A stretch of DNA of 64,000 nt, taken from assembly GCF_958979055.1 (NCBI RefSeq), contig NC_084896.1:3968001-4032000 (forward strand), written 5' to 3'. Both the position numbers and the translations under genes were made by a program. Shown here piece after piece: positions 1 to 12,209 of the stretch (the stretch's first letter is position 1; each line of letters begins with the position of its first letter). The DNA comes from Alnus glutinosa. Lineage: Eukaryota; Streptophyta; Magnoliopsida; Fagales; Betulaceae. The notes beneath the pieces were generated by a model. It made no database searches, had not been told where the DNA came from, and was given only the letters and a program-made list of their open reading frames with translations.

Positions 1-19
1 AAATTGTTTAATAATTAAA

Positions 20-470
20 AATGACAAAATTTTTCTATAAATTGGTTTGTAGGAAATTTTTCACAATTCACATATAAGAGTAATATGTGTCATTTAAGCA
101 TGTGAGAAATACATGTTTATTAATGCTATTCAAAAAACATGTGAGATGTACATGTTATTAAAACGTGTATTTTTGTTACATATTGAAAGGACACATGTCA
201 CTCTTATATGTAGCAACGGAAGGAGGGGGATTGGCGGGGGCCATGCCCCCCCAATTTATTTTAAAAAAAAAAAAATTGGAAGGATGAAAAAAAAAATCAA
301 AAATTGAAGGTAAAAAACTAAAAATTTAGCCTATTGGTCTCTGCCAAGAAATTTTTTTTGGCCATTGGTCCCTGCCCATAAAAGCTTCTGGCTTCGTTCC
401 CTGCTTATATGTGGGTTGTAAAAAAAATTTTACAAACCGATTTATAGGAAATTTTTGTACATTAAAAAAA
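20..470. mobile_element. Inverted-repeat element with a G/C palindrome at its centre
   Basis: The left end (about 32-58) reads CTATAAATTGGTTTGTAGG, and its reverse complement recurs, slightly diverged, at about 430-455. The interior carries a short G-run/C-run palindrome at about 230-252 (GGGGGCCATGCCCCCC). No coding capacity is seen. It resembles a non-autonomous TIR or foldback element; the left flank is too short to check the target duplication. Confidence 0.45.
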
Positions 471-984
471 AGATTTTTTTAGGAGAAATGAAAAAAAAAA
501 AAAGAAAAAAAAAGAGATTTCTTTTCTTTTTTTTTTTTGAAGGGAAAAAAAAGGGTAGATAGACGGAGGAATAAGATCAAGGCAAAAAAAGAAAAAAAAG
601 AAAAAAAGAAAAAAAGAAAAAAAGAAAAGAAAAGATAAAGGCCAAAGAATTTTTCTGTTTTTAAATATAATATCCAAATTAACGGTGATCTCAAAGTCCA
701 AGAAGATTGATATTCATAAAAGAGTAATTGTATTATAACTCTTTTACAATTTGATGCAAAGTGTTAGCATATAATTAGAACTACATCCGCCACTAATTTC
801 TTTTATTAATTATATTATATTGTGTTAACAAATAGCAAAAGAATTATAAAAAAATTGAAAAAATATAGACTCTCAGAAGAAACTGACCGTCCCATATGAA
901 ATCCAACGGTCCAAATCTGTCGCTTGGCATTCCCAAAAATAGGAAATCCAAACCCTCGCAAATCAAACTTAAAAAGGCAACATA
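471..984. other. A/T-rich intergenic stretch with purine-only tracts
   Basis: Long A-only and GA-only tracts at 475-640 are followed by plain AT-rich sequence leading into the cold-shock gene promoter. No coding signal seen. Short open frames here are products of the homopolymer runs. Confidence 0.6.
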
Positions 985-1141
985 ATAATACGTATTTATT
1001 CTATAGGAAAGAACCCATTACGCTACGTTGCACTCACACCCAAATTTCGTGTCCCTAGGTTTGGATATAAGTAGTCCCACACCCGTAACGCCAAAGTCCA
1101 CACACACAGTCGCAAAGAGAAAGAGAGAGAGAGAGAGAGAG
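985..1141 (+). promoter_or_regulatory. Presumed proximal promoter and GA-repeat 5' leader of the cold-shock gene
   Basis: A TATTTAT-like box sits near 994-1002 and a pure GA dinucleotide run at about 1120-1141 touches the start codon. GA/CT-rich leaders are common in plant housekeeping genes. The transcription start is inferred, not seen. Confidence 0.4.
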
Positions 1142-1759
1142 ATGGGCGAGAGGCTGAGCGGGACGGTGAAGTGGTTCAATGACCAGAAGGGGTTCGGGTT
1201 CATAACCCCCGATGACGGAGGGGACGACCTGTTCGTGCACCAGTCCTCGATCCGCGCCGAGGGCTTCCGTAGCCTGGGCGAGGGGGAGGCCGTGGAGTAC
1301 CAGATCGAGTCCGGATCTGACGGCCGCACCAAGGCTGTCGACGTCACCGGCCCCGGAGGAGCCGACGTGCAGGGAAGCCGTAGCGGATCTGGCGGTGGTG
1401 GAAGAGGTGGGCGTGGCGGCGGCGGCGGAGGGTATGGAGGAGGTGGGTATGGTGGTGGTGGTGGGAGATCTGGTGGGCGAGGAGGAGGCGGTGGTGGATA
1501 TGGTGGCGGTGGGTATGGCGGTGGTGGGTATGGAGGCGGCGGTGGTGGGTATGGAGGTGGTGGCGGTGGGTATGGAGGTGGTGGCGGTGGGAGTTGTTAC
1601 AAGTGTGGTGAAAGTGGCCACTTTGCTAGGGATTGTTATCAGGGTTCTGGTGGTGGGGGTGCTGGTGGGGGTGCAGGCGGCGGCGGCGGCGGCGGGAATT
1701 GCTATAACTGTGGGGGATCTGGACATTTCGCTAGGGAATGTCCTAACAGTGCGCGTTGA
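1142..1759 (+). CDS. GRP2: Glycine-rich cold-shock-domain protein with two CCHC zinc knuckles (GRP2/CSP type)
   Basis: The frame encodes 205 residues in one exon. A cold-shock domain fills residues 5-70 or so, with RNP1 KGFGFI at 16-21 and RNP2 LFVH at 30-33. A long glycine-rich stretch (GGGGYGGGG-type repeats) follows from about residue 80. Two zinc knuckles of the form CX2CX4HX4C lie at 152-165 and 187-200, separated by a second glycine run, and the protein ends five residues later. This layout is that of plant GRP2/CSP2/CSP4, which bind RNA and single-stranded DNA and act as RNA chaperones in cold response and development, in nucleus and cytoplasm. The start at 1142 follows a GA-repeat leader and begins the conserved [12 protein letters not shown] segment. 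The frame is open further upstream to 1028, but that part has no domain similarity. Uncertain: which paralogue it is. Confidence 0.95.
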   Translation: MGERLSGTVKWFNDQKGFGFITPDDGGDDLFVHQSSIRAEGFRSLGEGEAVEYQIESGSDGRTKAVDVTGPGGADVQGSRSGSGGGGRGGRGGGGGGYGGGGYGGGGGRSGGRGGGGGGYGGGGYGGGGYGGGGGGYGGGGGGYGGGGGGSCYKCGESGHFARDCYQGSGGGGAGGGAGGGGGGGNCYNCGGSGHFARECPNSAR

Positions 1760-3170
1760 GCTGTGTGCTGCCAAAAAGTGGTGTTAATCCTGTTTGGTAA
1801 ACACATTTTATTGCTTTCTCTGGTTTTGTGTTCTGGGTAGGCCTTGTTTATGGGTCAAACTTGTTATAATGTGTTTGGATTTAGTAGTATTTGATTAGTT
1901 TCTTAGATGGTTGTGATGGGTTGCAGGTTGTTCTTGTTAACTCCTAGTCTTATGTTTTTTTGTTATCAGCGATATGGTACTGGTAGTGTGTTTTTGGCTG
2001 GGACAGAGTAGAGGTCGTGCAAGTGGTAATCGAGATTCTCATTGAATGTTAACTCTCTCTGATTGAAGTTTCTATACACACATTATATGAATACAAGCTG
2101 GTTTTAGTTTCGATTGTCTGGTTCCTTTTAATTCTTCATGTTGGGTTTTGTTTTTATTTTGTTTTGGAGTATGGAAAGTATTCTGATCTCAAGGTGATTG
2201 GAATTCTTTGTAAGAGGAATTGTTCAGCCTGTTATATTTGATTGGCTTACAGGAAAAAGGAAAAGGTAAACTTCCACTATGCAGTTTTAAGTGTTTGATT
2301 GGTAAATTGTTCGTACCCTTTAGTGCTTTTCCTTTTTTCCTATTCATAATTTGAGGGGAACAAGTTACTGAGGGAAGGAACTCTGCCTTTACTGCTTTTG
2401 GGAAAGGTTACATAACAACATTAATAATGCAACCTAAAGGCATCCAATTGTAGGAGCCCTTTGTGCTTCATTCTTCTTCAAACTTGTTAGGTCCTTAGAC
2501 CTTTATATTCTGGCTAAAAGATATTTAGTCTCATTGAGTTAAAACAGGATCATATACTCAAGTTCAAGCTATTCTCTTTTGTACCCCTATAAATTGCAAT
2601 GGCACTGGTGCAAAATGTCACTTTCATTGTTGATACCATGTTGAAGTGGGTGGCACTATTGAGAAAATTCATATTAGCATAAATTTTTTGTTGAAAAATT
2701 CAATTCTATAGCTACGCACAAATGTCTTTTGTCTGTTGCAAAGCAATCCTTTGAATTTAATTCAAAAATCAATTCGGACACGGATTTTAAATTTATAACC
2801 ACACGAAAACGCGAAAATGGAGTTTTTGGACTGATGATGCGAAAATGGAAGCCAAATCTTCTCTTCTCCTGCTATTTTTTTTTTAATCAAAATTGAGCTC
2901 TTTGGATGTCTGAAAATGGAGCAAAGTGTTCTGCAAATAGCACACTGATTTTAGAAGAGATGGGAGGAAAGATTGTTCAAGCTTGGATGAGGACCGCTCT
3001 TGCGTAGAAAAAGAGAAGCTTGGAGGAGGAGAAAAGACTGAACGAAGCATTGGGGTGTTTTTGAGGTTTTTTAAACGGATTTGGCTTCAGTTGTGAAGCT
3101 TACATTTTCTTGATTTTTTTTTTCTTAGCTTTAAGATTTCTTTTTCACGTTCTCTTTCCAAGCTAAAACG
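1760..3170. other. 3' untranslated region of the cold-shock gene, then intergenic
   Basis: The first few hundred bases after the stop are T/G-rich, as in plant 3' UTRs, and show no coding signal. The poly(A) site cannot be fixed. I see nothing recognisable from about 2200 to 3170. Confidence 0.5.
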
Positions 3171-3171
3171 T

Positions 3172-3390
3172 TTACATTTCTTCTTCTCTTAAAAAAAAAA
3201 CATTCTCTCTTTCTTGAAGATAGCTATTCCCTCGATTTACCATAGCCTGAGCATCAACGATTTGACGAACAATACACTTTTCCCCCTTTGTCTTTAGATC
3301 TGCAATTTCTGATTCGGCAACCAGAATTTCTACCTTCTCCTCCTCCGTCAGCGTCAACTTACCCCACATCGCTTCCAATTCGTCTGCCAT
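3172..3390 (-). pseudogene. N-terminal fragment of a LINE ORF1 (DUF4283-type protein)
   Basis: The minus-strand frame encodes 72 residues beginning MADELEAMWGKLTLTEEE, followed by a GEKCIV segment. This is the typical start of the DUF4283 protein encoded by ORF1 of plant LINEs. The similarity ends after about 50 residues; the rest of the domain and the zinc knuckle are absent, so this is a remnant. It keeps the 5' end and lacks the 3' end, the reverse of ordinary LINE truncation. The family call rests on recognising the N-terminal motif and is not confirmed by a search. Confidence 0.55.
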
Positions 3391-6300
3391 GCTTCATCGC
3401 TTCTGTCTTCTTGTTGTAATCCAGCCAAAACACCCACCCTCCACTACCCTAAGGATATACCCTAAGGATATGGAGACAAGCCTTCACCTCTGTGCCTTCT
3501 CTGCGAGAGAGCACTGAGAGAGACATTAGAAGTTTTTTTTTTTAAAAAAAAAAAAATCTCGAGTCTATGATGAGCCCCTATGGACTCCAAAGGCATTGAC
3601 CTAGCCATTGTGGACGCTCTCAATGAAGAGAAAACTGATTTACCAAAAACCATCCTAACCTGATAGCCGGATGGATCTTTCAACATCTCTCTCCCAAATA
3701 GAAACAGAAAGGTTTTAGCTCAAAAAGAGAGAACCATTAGTTTCACGCGGATTGCTGAAGTGACGCTAATTTTTAGGCTATTAGATGTATCTAACGGCTT
3801 AGACTCTTCCTATTGTTACCACGGCAATTCTTTTTAGGAATTGTCGTGAATCTGAATTCGAATTGAATTCATCCAAATCGCATACCAATAGCAGATTTAT
3901 GTATCACACATAGATTTTCTTTATATGCATAATATGAGCTCGTAATGAGTGCCAACCATACGACGACCTTGACATGAAAATAGTTTAGTTAAAAGATAAT
4001 AATAACCCATTTTAGTTTCACACAAATCATCCACCTAACATCTATTTGTGATATGATTTATGTTCCCTAGCATGAGCTATAAAATCTCCTAATAAGCATA
4101 CATAAAACACGAAAATACTTTGGTTAGGCAATAATTATAAGGTATCGTAGTTTCGCACTAATCGTTATCCACGTAAAAATACACGACAATGAAAAGTATT
4201 TAAACTAAAAAGGTGTGGAATAATTAGTGTTCCCTAGCATGCCTTATAAAATGACTCTAATAAGTATACATGCACTTATGTCAAAAAGCAACGTTGCATA
4301 GCCATCGTTCCCTCAATCACATAAAAAGGAAATTTTTGATTTTACTCAGGAATCAAAGAATTTTTATAGACAAGATAAACTTATTTTCATGAATAAATAT
4401 AAACTTGAAGAACAATTAACAAAAGTTTTGTAATTCTCTAGGCTACACAATCATCATATATATTCAGAAAAACCTATGAGAAAACACAATCTACAGAAAA
4501 TTAGTTACTCAGAAAGATTTGAAAATCTCTTATAGAATAAGAGAAAACCATTTCCTAGAGCACTTTGGAATATGGGTCATTCTTCTATCTTCTTTCATAA
4601 CAAAACTTAAATAAAAGAAAGCTAGAACAACTAAACTACTCTTATGGAAATAATACCAAAAGAAAACTGCATCACATAAAAGAAAAGAAAAGAAAGAAAA
4701 AGATTAGAACAATTAAAAAGAAGACTTTAGAACAAAGAAAAAGCTTGCTGGCCATGGAATTTATATTAAAGAAGTTGCATTACATAAATATAAACTAAAG
4801 CTTAAAAAGAAATAAACTAAAACACTTGAAAAATGAACTAAAGCTACTGATCTTCTCTGGGAAAATAAAACCCAAAAGAAAACATCCTAAAACTAAACTA
4901 AGCTACAGATGCATTTGGAAAACAAAGCTCCAACAAAATACATCAATCTCACTCTCTCGGCAATCTCGTATATATAGAGAAGAAAGGCAAAAATATAAAG
5001 GCAACTGGGAAGGAGTCGGCCCCAAAGTCCAGCCGCACAAAATTGATTATTATTTATTTTTATTTTTTTTGTTCAACTCATGTTCACATAATGACATCTG
5101 ATTTTTAGCCACACAATTGAAATGTTGACATCTTTTTCTTTTTCTTTTTTTCTTTTTAAAGCAGAAATGTTGACATCTTGATTTCATGGCTTGCCTTTAA
5201 ATGTCGACATTTTGACGTTTCTGACTAAGGTTAACAACTGTAATAAGGGGTTTTGAATATAAATATTCTTTACTTATGACTAGAGCAACAATCACTGGGC
5301 ATCTTCCTAACTTAAACTTTCAACTGATATTGCTAAGTAATTGAGCACCTTTCTTTGTAGTCGTTTATTGCTTGATCTCAATGACCAAACCGATGCTGTC
5401 AGTCGTCTGAAAATACCCAATCAACTGTTTTAATTGTTGGAGAAAAATTGAGCTAATGTGCACTTATGTTTGTTTCGGTCCATCATATTATTAGCCTAAC
5501 CATTTGTTTCCCATACCTTGTTCGACTCGATCGAACTTTTCATGTTCGACCTTGATTTATTTTTAAGGATTTGTTTTGACCTTATTATTTATGTGGTCTA
5601 GCTTAAACCGTTTGGGCCAATCTTAGCTAGGTAAGAAAATATGACTCACCATGTATCTGGGTAATCTCTTCATCCGACTTCATAACTTCCAAACCTTAAT
5701 AGTCACTAGCTCGACTACAAAATTCCCAAACCCTGATTGTCAACCATTCCATTCAATCTTATTTTGTGGCATGGACAACAAATGCGGTTGAGAGCCAACC
5801 CAATAGGGTTAGCTCACACTTAGATTTGAATATTGAAGGCTATTGATGGTTAATTTTTATTTTGACTGAAAGTCGGTCACTGAACCAAACCGATCCCCCT
5901 CAATCCGTTTAGAGTTGATTCAACGATTAAAAAGAGATAGCGGGTGAAGCGATCAAGAGTTGAGAGGGAAGTAGGATGTGGCGGTCGGTGAAGGGTAGAG
6001 TTGCGGTGATAGACAAAGAGGGTGCTAACTATCGCGTTGGTTTTATAATAGGTAGAATTGTGTTTTATAAGTAATTATACCAACCAACAACAAATAAACC
6101 CAATTGAGGCACCAAAAGCAAATACGAGAGGAATTGGTTAACGCACAAGAGAGACTTAGACGGAATGTGAAATGTTGAGGAAGGACTAAGAGAGACCAAG
6201 CCCGTGAGGCAAGAAAACAACAAATAGGATAAAAAGGGAAATGAAAACTAGACTTTCAATTAATTTTGGGTAGGTCACGATTTGTCCAAGGACGAATGCC

Positions 6301-7270
6301 GGACCACATTGATTTTGCGATGTCTGAAATTATGTCTCAACGTCTGACAACTCGAAATCAATTGATGTCGGTTGGTTACGTATCAAATGACAAGCCTTGA
6401 AGCTGTAGGACTGTAGGAGGCCAGCCATACATTCTCAACAGAGAGCAGAAAGGACAATGCATTAAAGCTAGGGATTACAATTACCTAAAAATGATTAGAG
6501 GAACTTTGGGATTAAATTTTGTGCAAGATTCTGTTAGTTAGGGTGAGATAGGCATAGAAGTTGTGTTAGAGTAGGATTTCAATCAATAAGGATTAGCTTG
6601 GGTGTTTTCAGATTTTTTTTTTTTTTTTATCATTTTAAAATTTGAATAAGTTTGATCATTAGTTGGGTTTCATTTATCTGATCTCATTGTAAGAGTCTTA
6701 AAGACTACTAACTTTAGCAAGAATAATTCTATTTAGTAGATTTATGTACAATTGTCATATAATAGAAATGCCGATCCAAATGTTGATTTTTATTGTCACG
6801 TCATCCAATTATATTGTAGTTATAGAAGTCAACTAAATAACATTATTCTTTTAATAAAAGTCATATAATTATTTCCAAATTTTTGTTTAAAAGAGTCCCA
6901 AATTCTTTCTAAGAACCTACCATACATTCGCTAATTTTAAGTAGCAATTTTCTTAGGTGTGATAAGTGCAAAATTATTATGCAATTACTCTCTAACTTCC
7001 CCAAATGGAGTAATGCCACTCGTATGTGAGTTTTACACACTCCCTCATACGCGTTGACATAACACTGATATGTTAGCAAAAAATTGTACATCCTCTCCTA
7101 GTCAACGCTACCTACAACCACCACGCGGAGGTAGTGGCGACCACTTGCTCAAATGTCGAGGGTGGATGCGATCACTCCCGAAACTTTAGTGAGGGTTTAT
7201 GTTTTGTATCGACATGACAGTGCCACATTGCATCGCTACCTAAGCATATAAGTCATTCGTGTGTGAAAGG
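3391..7270. other. Repeat-rich intergenic region, no gene recognised
   Basis: Between about 3900 and 5060 short segments recur, for example a TTCCCTAGCATG block with flanking sequence near 4065 and 4225. A minus-strand TATA-like string lies near 4970-4982, which suggests a decayed LTR whose ends I cannot define. The same TTCCCTAGCAT word occurs in the LTR-like insertion at 12591-14167. From 5100 to 7270 the sequence is AT-rich, with a weak palindromic MITE-like segment at about 6720-6865. Confidence 0.4.
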
Positions 7271-7279
7271 CATATATGG

Positions 7280-8218
7280 GTAGGGCTGGCAAAACGGGTA
7301 TGCGGGCCGACCCATGGAGATCCGTGATCTGTTTAAGCTAGAACCAAACACGACCCTTTTAGACTTCTAAGACTCAAATGAATTGCAACTTCATCATTCA
7401 TGGCATAAAAAGAAAGAAAATTTCTAGTCCACTGGACTACCATTTTGCAGGGAAGGAAAAGTGTTGAATGACAACTAACTAGACAAGTGAACAACAAACA
7501 AGAGGTTACAAATAATGAACGGGAAAGTTGGAAACCACTCCTAGAACAGCAAAATTCCACCTACCAGCAAAAAACATTTTGCAAGAGTTAGGGACCAAAC
7601 AGTTAATTAACACATAAACGAATTAACTAAAAAAACATATGATTAAACTGCTCAAAAAAAAAGGAAAAAGAAGAAAAAAAGAAAGAAAGAAGAAGATTAT
7701 CATACCGGCAGTACTAGCTGCCACATTGGTAGAAGAGAGAGAGAGAGAGAGGGAGAGCGGTAGAGCGACGTTGGTGGCGCAGCAGAGAGATGGGGAGAGC
7801 GGCTCCAAGCGGAGAGCGTCGAGCGGGAGGAAGAAGAAGGGGCGGCGTAGCCGGTGCTGAAGAAGAAGAAAATGGAAGAAGAAGAAGAGGGGGCGGCGCT
7901 GATTGCTGAAAGAAAAAGAAAAGAAGTAACGAAGTTAGGGTTTTTGTTTTTTGTGTGTTTTCGGCTAATAGTAAATTGTAAATTAGTAATAATCCCATAT
8001 TCCCATTTCTTTTTTAAAAAAAATAAAAAATAAAATAAAAAAAATTAATCGTGTCTGACGGGTTACCCACGGATGACCCGTGACACGACTCGTCAGACCA
8101 AGCTAAACAGGTCATAAACGGGTCGATTCGTTTATTACTCAAATCCGTTTAAGGTAAACGTGAATTTATTAATTTCGTGTCGTATTCGTATCGAGTTGTG
8201 TAAAAATTGTTAACTCTA
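7280..8218. mobile_element. hAT-like non-autonomous element carrying a gene leader-like segment
   Basis: The left end starts TAGGGCTGGCAAAACGGG and the right end finishes with a degenerate complement, ATTGTTAACTCTA. Flanking 8-mers at 7272-7279 and 8219-8226 match at six of eight positions, as expected for an old hAT target duplication. ACGGGT and GACCCG words cluster near both ends. Inside, about 7720-7950 read on the minus strand has an AAACCCTAA telo-box-like motif and CT-rich leader sequence, unlike the rest of the element. No transposase is seen. Confidence 0.5.
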
Positions 8219-8730
8219 TGTATGGATAACATTTTTCCAAAATAATAAATATGCTCGTTTTTTATAATATTATGTGGTTGTCGGCTTTCCCATTTCCAAA
8301 CCAACTCCCTCTGTAAATTTTTGCTAGGTAGACCACCGAGCCAACCCAAGGCTCTGCCAATTCCATCCTCTCGACTCATGATTGGTTCCAGTCCCTTTCA
8401 ACAAAGGCCGGAGTTATGAGCCTTGGGCCCAACATTTCGATTTGAGTGGCCGGGCTTCTTTTTTGCTGCAGTCCTGCAAACAGATGTACATGGGGAAAAG
8501 TGAAAACAAATCTCATTTTTTGAAGGATAATCTTCATATTTATTTATTATATTTATTTTATATTGATTAATATAATATATTTTTAATAAAATAAATAAAA
8601 AAAAAATAGTTTAAAAAATGAAACATCAGTCGTTTTGTTCTAGCCAAGACTACTTTGTTCCTTCAATTTGGAATCCATCCATTAAACTTAAACGAATCTA
8701 AAATGTACGGGAGAATTATATAATTTTTTT
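8219..8730. other. Intergenic, nothing recognised
   Basis: AT-rich sequence between two transposon-like elements. Two short open frames here lack any recognisable motif. Confidence 0.4.
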
Positions 8731-8734
8731 AAAG

Positions 8735-9235
8735 GTTAAATATTTTATTGGTATTTAAATTTTTAATTTTTTTAAATTTAATATTTGAGTTTTTATTTAT
8801 TTTATAGATGGTACCTGACCGGCCGGCCTAGAGGTGGTCGAACCGCCCCGTGGCAGAAGGGCCAAAACCCATTAAACAATTTTTTTTTCCTGCCATGGGG
8901 TGGTCAGCCACCCTTTTTTTTTTTTTTTTTTTCTTTCTTTTTCTCGATTTTTTTTTTAAAAAAATTGTATTATTTTATTATTTTTATATAATTTTTAAAG
9001 ATTTTTATTTATCAATATTTTTTTTTTATATAGTGTCACGTGTCAACCTTAGCGGTTGACATGTGACAGACCGTTAGTATTTGGATGGAAAATGTAACAG
9101 AAGTACTAAAGTGGTTTTTACTCCTAATTAAACTCAGATACCATCTATGAAACAAATGAAAACTCAGGTACTAAATTTAAAAAAGCTGAAAACTCAGGTG
9201 CGAATAAAGTACTATTTAACCTTTTTTTTAAAAAA
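8735..9235. mobile_element. Long terminal-inverted-repeat element, non-autonomous
   Basis: About 90 bases at the left (AAAGGTTAAATATTTTATTGG onward, to GATGGTACCTGA near 8820) are matched in reverse complement at about 9130-9225. The interior has a GGTGGTCGAACCGCCCC-type palindrome near 8830-8850, the string GGGGTGGTCAGCCACCC near 8895, and a short GTCACGTGTCAACC / GGTTGACATGTGAC inverted pair near 9034-9066. No transposase is visible. Confidence 0.6.
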
Positions 9236-11282
9236 AAAAAATGCATGTGAAAATTACCTATATTTTGGATAAATGTCGATATAATAGACTGAATTCAAAG
9301 AATTTATCCAACTCAATTTAGAGAAAAACCTTGTCATGCTTTACAAAGTTTTTTTTTATTTTTTTTTTTATTTTTTATTTTTTATAAGTAAGTAAAGTTA
9401 TTTGGTAAGTTAGAGTACTCACAATAGACTTTTCATATTTATTTATTTTTTACATTTTTAATAAAAACCACAAAAATGCTCAAGATTAAAAAATAATATT
9501 TATTTAAAGTAGATAAATATTTAGAGTGTTTGTTATTTGAAGGTTTAAAAAAGTGACTAGTTAAAACCTTTAAAGTAGATTTTAAAAGTTAAATTTAAAA
9601 AAATTATGAAATGGTAATTGTGAATGCTCTTATCATGACCATGAGGTGGAGTAATCATAATCAGAATTGCAATCTGACATAAACACAATAATTTCTACTT
9701 GAATTTGTCCTTAGCAAAGCTATCTAACCCCATGCGGTGTATTAGGGGTTTATTTGGCTTATAATTTTAGAATGATTTTGATTTATCAAGTAATCAAATA
9801 AGAACATCGATCAATTAGGAAAAAAAAATCAATTACTTTGATATAATTATTTGGTTAGTAATGTCAAAGATCAATTTTTATGTATTTGATTTTTTCTTTT
9901 TCATAAATAAACATATTTCATTATCCCTGCTTTGGTTAAAAAAATAAATGAAAATGGAGACTTCACTTACCCCTAAACTATCACTTTTTTAATTACTTCC
10001 TAAGCTTAAAAAATTTGTGATGTGCGATGATAATTTATCAACTCTTAATATTTTATGTCAAATCTTAATAAAAGAAACAAAAATGACAAAAAAAAAATTG
10101 TATAATATCCAATTGTCTAATCAACCAATTCCATCGATCAACTTCATGTTAAAGTCATGCATTAATAGAAATTGATCACATTTCCTGGTGATATTCAATT
10201 ATCTTGAAATGATTAATTTTTGTTAATGATTTTACTATCTATAAGAATGAAAAGTGTATACTATTTAATTCTTATAGATAGTAATTAATGATCTTGAAAA
10301 GTGTATAGACGTAATTAATTACCTTTAACTGATATTACTGTCATTCTTATACAATGTGAGTTCAAATCCTATTAACTTCCTGTCAAAATTAGAGGTCAAC
10401 CCCTTCCATTTTTTTTTTTCTTTTTTTAAAAGAAAAATTTTAGGTATAATTTTGAATAGAGTAATACTGTTTAGTATACTGTTATACGACTGTCATACAA
10501 TTAGGATGACAAAGCAACAAAAATAAGCATTAATTTGAGTCAACAAAAGTTTATAAAAAGACCACGTCATTCTAGTTATATAGCAGTTGATTAAATAACA
10601 TTTTCTCTTTTTTTTTTTTTGGATATGTGAGATATACACAACATATTGATGGCAATTGTATTAGTGCATTTTAAAATTACTAATTTTTTCAAACCACGTG
10701 TATCAAATTACTAATTTTACGAAAGTACTTTACCCTTTCAATAGTGAAAAGGGCTACACATCCTAAATTTTTTTTCTTCAAAATTTGATTCTCAAATAAT
10801 GTGTCACAATTTTATGTGATTTATCAATTTAAAAAATGTGTCATAATCTCATGGATGTCATCCCAAAGGCTTTATGACATCAACAGAGGTTGTCTGTACA
10901 ACTTTAATGGTCGTCTCAACAAAAATACAGAGCATTAATGCATATAATATCCTAAATTAGAGAGAGTTGGTGACAACTCTATAATTATATATAGTTTTAG
11001 GGTTGAATTAATTTTTTTTTTTGTACTCTATGCAGACCCTCTGAGTCTATTGCAATCAACCTATAATTATATCAATGAAGTCTTACTATTTCAAAATTAA
11101 AGTTTTGCTCGGGCAGCATGCATGCATGTATGTGCCGGATGAGAATGTACTATGTTATCTGTATATCATCTTTTTAATTCTCTTAAAATTGATGTGATTT
11201 TTAAAATTATAATTGACTTTTAAAATTATTATAATCGGAGGATAAAAAAGATGGTCCATAGCAATTAGCATTACACTATTGT
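9236..11282. other. AT-rich intergenic region with small palindromic elements
   Basis: A palindromic MITE-like stretch is visible at about 10455-10600 (AGTAATACTGTTTAGTATACTG against a TTATATAGCAG...AAATAACATT right arm). No gene or RNA gene recognised. A GTTCAAATCC word near 10351 resembles a tRNA B box, but no tRNA fold surrounds it. Confidence 0.4.
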
Positions 11283-11456
11283 AGAGTAATTCTAAACGCC
11301 ATACCTATGTCACTCTAATAATGATGTGACTTTTAAAATTACCATTGAACTTGTGATCGATCATTATTGAATATTTTATTAAATGTTGATTTTAAAAGAC
11401 ACATCATTATTAGAGGGACACAAAAGGGACATGAGTATGACATTTAGAATTACTCC
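11283..11456. mobile_element. Palindromic MITE, about 174 bp
   Basis: The left arm, GAGTAATTCTAAACGCCATA and on through TCTAATAATGATGTGACTTTTAAAA, is matched by the reverse complement of the right arm ending ATTTAGAATTACTC. The arms are about 60-70 bases with few mismatches and a short AT-rich loop, so the transcript would fold into one long hairpin. Confidence 0.75.
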
Positions 11457-11777
11457 TCTATTGTGGCATGGGCATGAACTTTTATCACAATTGAATTTGA
11501 ATGGATTAAGTTCTACATCAACGATATATGGACAATAGGTAATTTTAGGGGAAAAAAAATTGTAAAATCAGTCTTTATAATTTACTTGATTCACAATAAG
11601 CTCTATATAGTGTCAAAATGTTCTAAAAAAATCTCTAAAAAATGTCAAAATGTTCTAAGAAAAAAAAATAGTTAATTTAGTTTTCTCTTACATCGATCGT
11701 CTCAATAACCTAACTTAACTGCTGGAACATTTTATATGCTGATCTGATTCTACGAAATGGTTTCGATGAATTTGCAG

Positions 11778-11832
11778 AGCTTTCGTCTACGAAGGATTCC
11801 TTACGGACCAAGAATGCGACCACTTGACCTAG
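11778..11832 (+). pseudogene. Exon fragment resembling plant prolyl 4-hydroxylase
   Basis: After a TTTGCAG acceptor-like string the plus strand reads AFVYEGFLTDQECDHL, then a stop codon and LAR. This matches the segment near the start of the catalytic domain of plant prolyl 4-hydroxylases (RAFVY-GFL---ECDHLI-LA). The exon-start position, within a split arginine codon, also fits those genes. No other exon is seen nearby and an in-frame TAG interrupts the conserved segment, so it is a gene relic. The assignment comes from motif memory over 20 residues only. Confidence 0.5.
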
Positions 11833-12209
11833 CTAGAATTCTAACAAGTGGGTAATATATTAACAATGTTATTGCCAAATCTATTTACTCGACTTAATTC
11901 CTTAAGAAACATGGTCATTGCCCATGTGCAAGTGGGTTCTAATACTCACTACATTTGGGACGCCATATTTCAAGAGTACTCTTTACGTGGAGGGCATGTA
12001 AGAATTAATGCTTTAGTTATGAAGGCAAACCAAAATGAAAATTGTAGATGACCCGTTATGCCCTATTTGTGGAGTAGTAGTGGAAACCACGGCGCACATG
12101 GCGTAGGGTTGTCTGGCTGCCAAAGATGCATGTATAGAAGGAAAATAGAAAAGAGCAGCATATATAATGAGAAATTTATTTATATAATTGTGGAGGAGAT
12201 ACAACATAA

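Noticed and set aside
1055-1774. Long antisense open frame (239 residues) and a +2 frame (191 residues) over the cold-shock gene
   Set aside because: Both mirror the GGN repeats of the glycine-rich region, giving Thr/Ser/Pro or Val/Glu-rich strings, and neither has its own domains.
10344-10360. tRNA-like B-box string GTTCAAATCC
   Set aside because: No A box at the right distance and no cloverleaf can be drawn around it.
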